From: Peptostreptococcaceae bacterium
Lineage (GTDB): Bacteria; Bacillota_A; Clostridia; Peptostreptococcales; Acidaminobacteraceae
Direction: 5' to 3'
Length of the DNA: 6,696 bases
Assembly (NCBI GenBank): GCA_013619035.1
Contig: JABXKX010000426.1
Span: 1 to 6,696, forward strand
Made by a program: the position numbers and the translations under genes
The notes under the pieces: model-generated
Database searches by the model: none
What the model was told of the DNA's origin: nothing
The model's input: the letters and a program-made list of their open reading frames with translations, nothing else
Part shown: positions 6,008 through 6,696 of the stretch, piece by piece
Layout of the letters: each line of letters opens with the position of its first letter
How positions within the stretch are numbered: the first letter of the stretch is position 1

Positions 6008-6032
6008 AAAAGACAGCCATATGACCGTCTTT
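6008..6032 (-). terminator. intrinsic terminator of the 207-residue protein gene
   Basis: On the minus strand AAAGACGGT pairs with GCTGTCTTT around CATATG. The stem is fully paired only on this strand because two positions are G-U wobbles (A-C mismatches on the other strand), which fixes the direction. T-rich sequence follows (TTTTATCATTTTT). The hairpin begins inside the gene's TAA stop codon (6033-6031). Confidence 0.75.
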
Positions 6033-6654
6033 AAGTTCCGTTATATCTTAGTACCAACAATGATTTAGTTCTTATTTCATCTACAATGATATAAGATTTA
6101 AAATTCTCAGAAACATACTTAAGAACTCTATCTTTACTATAGCCACTTAACTTAAAATCAATGATATCCACTTCCACATCATTCCATCCATAGTCCATCA
6201 AGATCTCTACATTTTCTTTTCTCAACAACTCACTCGGTACAGAGCCGTAAACATTACCAGCTACCGTTTGATGTTGTTTCCAAAATTCATTGTGTGTGTT
6301 AATTGCTCGACCTTTCATCAGTTCTCTTGTACGATCTTCACAAAAACCAACTAGGTAATTATCTTCATAAATATCATCTGTATCAACTTTTTTAACTAAG
6401 AATGGTATTGTATTAATGACAGAGAAAATAACACCACGATCAGCATCATCATCGTCGTTCTCACTAATACTGTATTGATCAAAGCTTTTTTCTTTATAAT
6501 ATCTTGAGGCCTCATCTTTTAAAATATCAATCAACTTTATAACTTCATCTAATTCACCATCAAACTGATGTTTAGACATAGCATCATATGAGTATTCTAA
6601 CTTTGTTAAGTAGCCTCTTATACCGCCAATTCTCGTTTTCAACCGTGTACACAT
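6031..6654 (-). CDS. conserved-looking protein of unknown function (207 residues)
   Basis: I do not recognise this family. It is a soluble, acidic protein without signal peptide or membrane segment. An N-terminal helical region (about 1-57, with LDEVIKLIDILKDEASRYYKEK likely one long helix, given here only as its core) is followed by an acidic break ENDDDDAD (65-72). A mixed alpha/beta section comes next (74-150), including VGFCEDRTRELMKGR (102-116). The C-terminal part (about 150-205) alternates strands and helices and ends in LLVLRYNG. The start is uncertain: ATG at 6654 directly abuts AAAAAGGG with no spacer, while TTG at 6642 (residue 5) has a 12-base spacer. An in-frame stop nine bases upstream of the ATG excludes a longer form. 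It has its own -10 upstream and its own terminator, so it is probably monocistronic or only leakily linked to the pseudouridine synthase gene. Confidence 0.75.
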   Translation of the reverse strand: MCTRLKTRIGGIRGYLTKLEYSYDAMSKHQFDGELDEVIKLIDILKDEASRYYKEKSFDQYSISENDDDDADRGVIFSVINTIPFLVKKVDTDDIYEDNYLVGFCEDRTRELMKGRAINTHNEFWKQHQTVAGNVYGSVPSELLRKENVEILMDYGWNDVEVDIIDFKLSGYSKDRVLKYVSENFKSYIIVDEIRTKSLLVLRYNGT

Positions 6655-6681
6655 CCCTTTTTATATTCTAAACTATATTTA

Positions 6682-6690
6682 ATTATAGCA
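6682..6690 (-). promoter_or_regulatory. extended -10 promoter element of the 207-residue protein gene
   Basis: On the minus strand TGC precedes a perfect TATAAT (6687-6682). Transcription would start near 6675, leaving a leader of about 20 bases. The -35 would lie beyond the window. Confidence 0.6.
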
Positions 6691-6696
6691 AATAAC

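Overview
The window is low-GC, tightly packed DNA (gaps of about 3 to 250 bases). Strong GGAGG-type ribosome binding sites, sigma-A-type promoters and intrinsic terminators ending in T runs suggest a Gram-positive Firmicute. The gene repertoire (M23 peptidase-bactofilin pair, a NA37-type nucleoid-associated protein with a KIKTDTG-like motif, MocR regulator, RluA-type enzyme) fits Clostridia, plausibly a Lachnospirales relative. This placement is inferred from gene types and base composition, not from a marker gene.

Left part (1-846), minus strand: a MarR-family regulator (171-611) is followed by the first 32 codons of a gene cut by the window edge (97 down to 1). The two are separated by a 9-bp-stem hairpin. 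A 235-base divergent region then holds a minus-strand promoter for marR, a plus-strand promoter for the next operon, and two inverted repeats of unknown role.

Centre-left (847-2361), plus strand: a two-gene operon encodes a membrane-anchored M23 peptidoglycan endopeptidase and a bactofilin with a long Lys/Asn/His-rich tail. The bactofilin ribosome binding site overlaps the peptidase stop codon. The expected job is bactofilin-scaffolded local cell-wall remodelling. A 26-bp perfect palindrome at the end of the bactofilin gene acts as a shared terminator for this operon and the convergent mocR-type gene.

Right part (2360-6696), all minus strand, listed in transcription order: an unrecognised 207-residue protein with its own extended -10 promoter and terminator; an RluA-family pseudouridine synthase; a NA37/YejK-type nucleoid-associated protein translationally coupled to it; a structured non-coding RNA best explained as 6S RNA (about 4046 to 3841); and a MocR/PdxR-type GntR-aminotransferase fusion regulator.

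The most notable finding is the 6S RNA candidate. It has a -10 box just before its 5' end, a 17-position closing stem resembling that of E. coli 6S RNA, a small hairpin in the 3' half, and a terminator. The ribosome binding site of the MocR-type gene begins directly after the terminator's T run, so that gene may depend on readthrough from the RNA. No mobile element, CRISPR array, tRNA or rRNA is seen.
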